A DNA stretch of 64,000 nucleotides, taken from assembly GCF_947490405.1 (NCBI RefSeq), contig NZ_CANLGU010000001.1, forward strand, positions 496,001 through 560,000, written 5' to 3'. Shown here piece after piece: positions 63,901 through 64,000 of this stretch. The notes beneath the pieces were generated by a model, which saw nothing but the letters and a program-made list of their open reading frames with translations, was not told where the DNA came from and made no database searches. Position 1 is the first letter of the stretch, and every line of letters begins with the position of its first letter. Origin of the DNA: an uncultured Algibacter sp. GTDB lineage: Bacteria; Bacteroidota; Bacteroidia; Flavobacteriales; Flavobacteriaceae. The translations under genes and the position numbers were made by a program.

Positions 63901-64000
63901 TATCTCCTTTTAAATTTGCTGTTTCAGTAACATCTATAAATTTTAAATCTCCTTGATTTAAAAACAATTTATTTTCTACCATATTACCAGAAAAAAATAA
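60944..64000 (-). CDS. FG-GAP/VCBS-repeat protein with ASPIC/UnbV domain (partial, N-terminus outside the window)
   Basis: At least 1,018 residues of a surface protein. The frame is still open at the window edge and the family continues further, so the internal Met near 63982 is not the start. Many calcium-binding FG-GAP/VCBS repeats are visible (DVNNDGFLDIYC, DYDNDGDLDVFVANY, DLDNDGDLEIITNN, DFDKDGDLDLFVGG). An ASPIC/UnbV-type segment lies in the middle (GRVDLS-like GLGCRVDLSLKDY, then RGFQSSVAPSLHFGLG and ITWPDG). Such proteins accompany SusC/SusD-like genes; the product probably binds glycan or calcium at the surface. It is 24 bases upstream of the duplicated lipoprotein gene. Confidence 0.88.
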   Translation of the reverse strand, partial: LFFSGNMVENKLFLNQGDLKFIDVTETANLKGDNSWYTGTTMADVNNDGFLDIYCLVGGQSTPKENQLFINNGDNTFSEKAKEYGLDDIGNSVDASFFDYDNDGDLDVFVANYPITPFNYNSYNYKMRMDHVTDDETDNLYQNDGGKFTKVTEVANVKSYSLSLSVTISDLNEDGYKDIYLSNDFGSPDCMYINNQDGTFTDQIKETTNHTSFYGMGVDIADFNNDGLLDILQMDMDAESNRRSKANMASMNPLMFKNIEDVGFQYQYMQNTLQLGLGNQGGTLPKFSDISRLAGLSSTDWSWAPLFVDLDNDGWKDVFISNGTRREINNKDYFAGLKGRKKHKDSLLSKSLEIPSEKIDNYVFKNNRDLTFEKANKLWGLEYEGFSNGAVYADLDNDGDLEIITNNIDDYATIFENKSSESNNYIVFKFSNKKDNKFGLGCRVDLSLKDYKQTQELTLSRGFQSSVAPSLHFGLGDAEYVDGAEITWPDGKKQILKDVKANQFITINYENAKEITKSTPSSNPIVFNSFVDTLAIYKHKENIYDDFKYELLLPHKTSQFGPGIAVGDLNNDGLDDFYVGAASKYPGGMFFQEPDGSFKQQKTKILIQDRLYEDIGALIFDADNDGDNDLYIVSGGNEFKPNSEMLQDRLYINRGNGNFVKSKFALPLLPTSGSRVTAEDFDKDGDLDLFVGGRLIPANYPYPANSYLLENVSKPGRPQFKINNKNASIFSKLGLVTTSLWLDYDNDGWEDLFVSGEWMPITVFKNVKGVFKDVTKELGLADTVGWWFSLSSGDFDEDGDLDILCGNLGLNYKYKAKKDETFDIYLNDFDGNNINDIVLSYYNDGEKYPVRGRECSSQQMPHIKKKYETYNEYSTATLTDVYDEDKLEKGIHYQVKSFASMYLENTNNSFKQHILPNEVQISPINQILVKDFDKDGNLDAITAGNLYASEVETPRADAGYGMFLKGDGKGNLKPITAKSSGFYTTGDVKDMKLIKINSIEYAISVKNNDFLQFIKINN

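Noticed and set aside
1-64000. tRNA, rRNA, CRISPR array, prophage genes and complete insertion sequences
   Set aside because: None was recognised on reading. No spaced direct-repeat array, transposase-like protein or phage structural protein is present among the reading frames.

Overview
This is AT-rich DNA from a marine-type member of the Flavobacteriaceae (Bacteroidota). The evidence is a type IX secretion sorting domain, a PKD-bearing lipoprotein polysaccharide utilisation locus, -7 promoter boxes of the TAnnTTTG type, mevalonate-pathway genes, and many Cys-anchored lipoproteins. The genus cannot be fixed from the sequence alone. I see no rRNA, tRNA or CRISPR array, and no transposase or integrase gene.

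Region 1 (77-8006, + strand) is an arsenosugar-biosynthesis operon. It contains a CMD-family peroxidase-like protein, radical-SAM ArsS, a rhodanese, a TIGR04282-type transferase, a T9SS-exported protein, purine nucleoside phosphorylase, arsenite methyltransferase ArsM, a membrane fatty-acid-hydroxylase-type protein, a DUF547 lipoprotein and a TIGR04283-type glycosyltransferase. The expected flow is: arsenite is methylated by ArsM, 5'-deoxyadenosylated by ArsS, stripped of adenine (probably by the phosphorylase), and then conjugated. A PPP-type phosphatase faces the operon.

Region 2 (8858-15820) has an AraC-type regulator, a YceI protein, and a minus-strand cluster of envelope genes (DUF547, outer-membrane barrel, GH113-like lipoprotein, lipoprotein, POTRA/barrel protein). 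Region 3 (16064-21621) has a FAD oxidoreductase paired with a membrane 4Fe-4S protein, then a MORN/YwqK-like protein and two GT2 glycosyltransferases. A GT-C mannosyltransferase-like gene at 24065 looks like the continuation of that glycosyltransferase set.

Between the glycosyltransferases (21622-24064) lies the most unusual part of the window. A single OLD-family ATPase/TOPRIM nuclease gene is tightly bracketed by two inverted, hairpin-forming elements with matching outer cores (TTCGTTTAACG / CGTTAAACGAA) and matching inner cores (TTGTGTGTARTGC), and 5-bp direct repeats flank the unit. It looks like a transposase-less one-gene cassette carrying a probable defence nuclease. A further dispersed-repeat-like sequence lies just outside it.

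Region 4 (25450-36244) holds a pseudouridine-synthase homologue lacking the catalytic Asp, a nitrilase, a UbiA prenyltransferase and two mevalonate-pathway enzymes, followed by assorted metabolic genes, a thioredoxin and a decayed duplicate of a lipoprotein gene. Region 5 (36262-45743) has a very large phosphoesterase/barrel fusion and an eight-gene redox-repair operon (MsrB, glutaredoxin, SelO, small protein, MsrA, MsrA-like, hydrolase-OsmC, aldo/keto reductase). Region 6 (45945-52561) has an HD-PycTM membrane protein convergent with a GAF protein, then transaldolase and transketolase. Region 7 (52766-64000) is part of a xylan/beta-glucan utilisation locus: two GH3 enzymes, a GH10 xylanase, a duplicated glycan-binding-like lipoprotein, and an FG-GAP/ASPIC protein running off the window.
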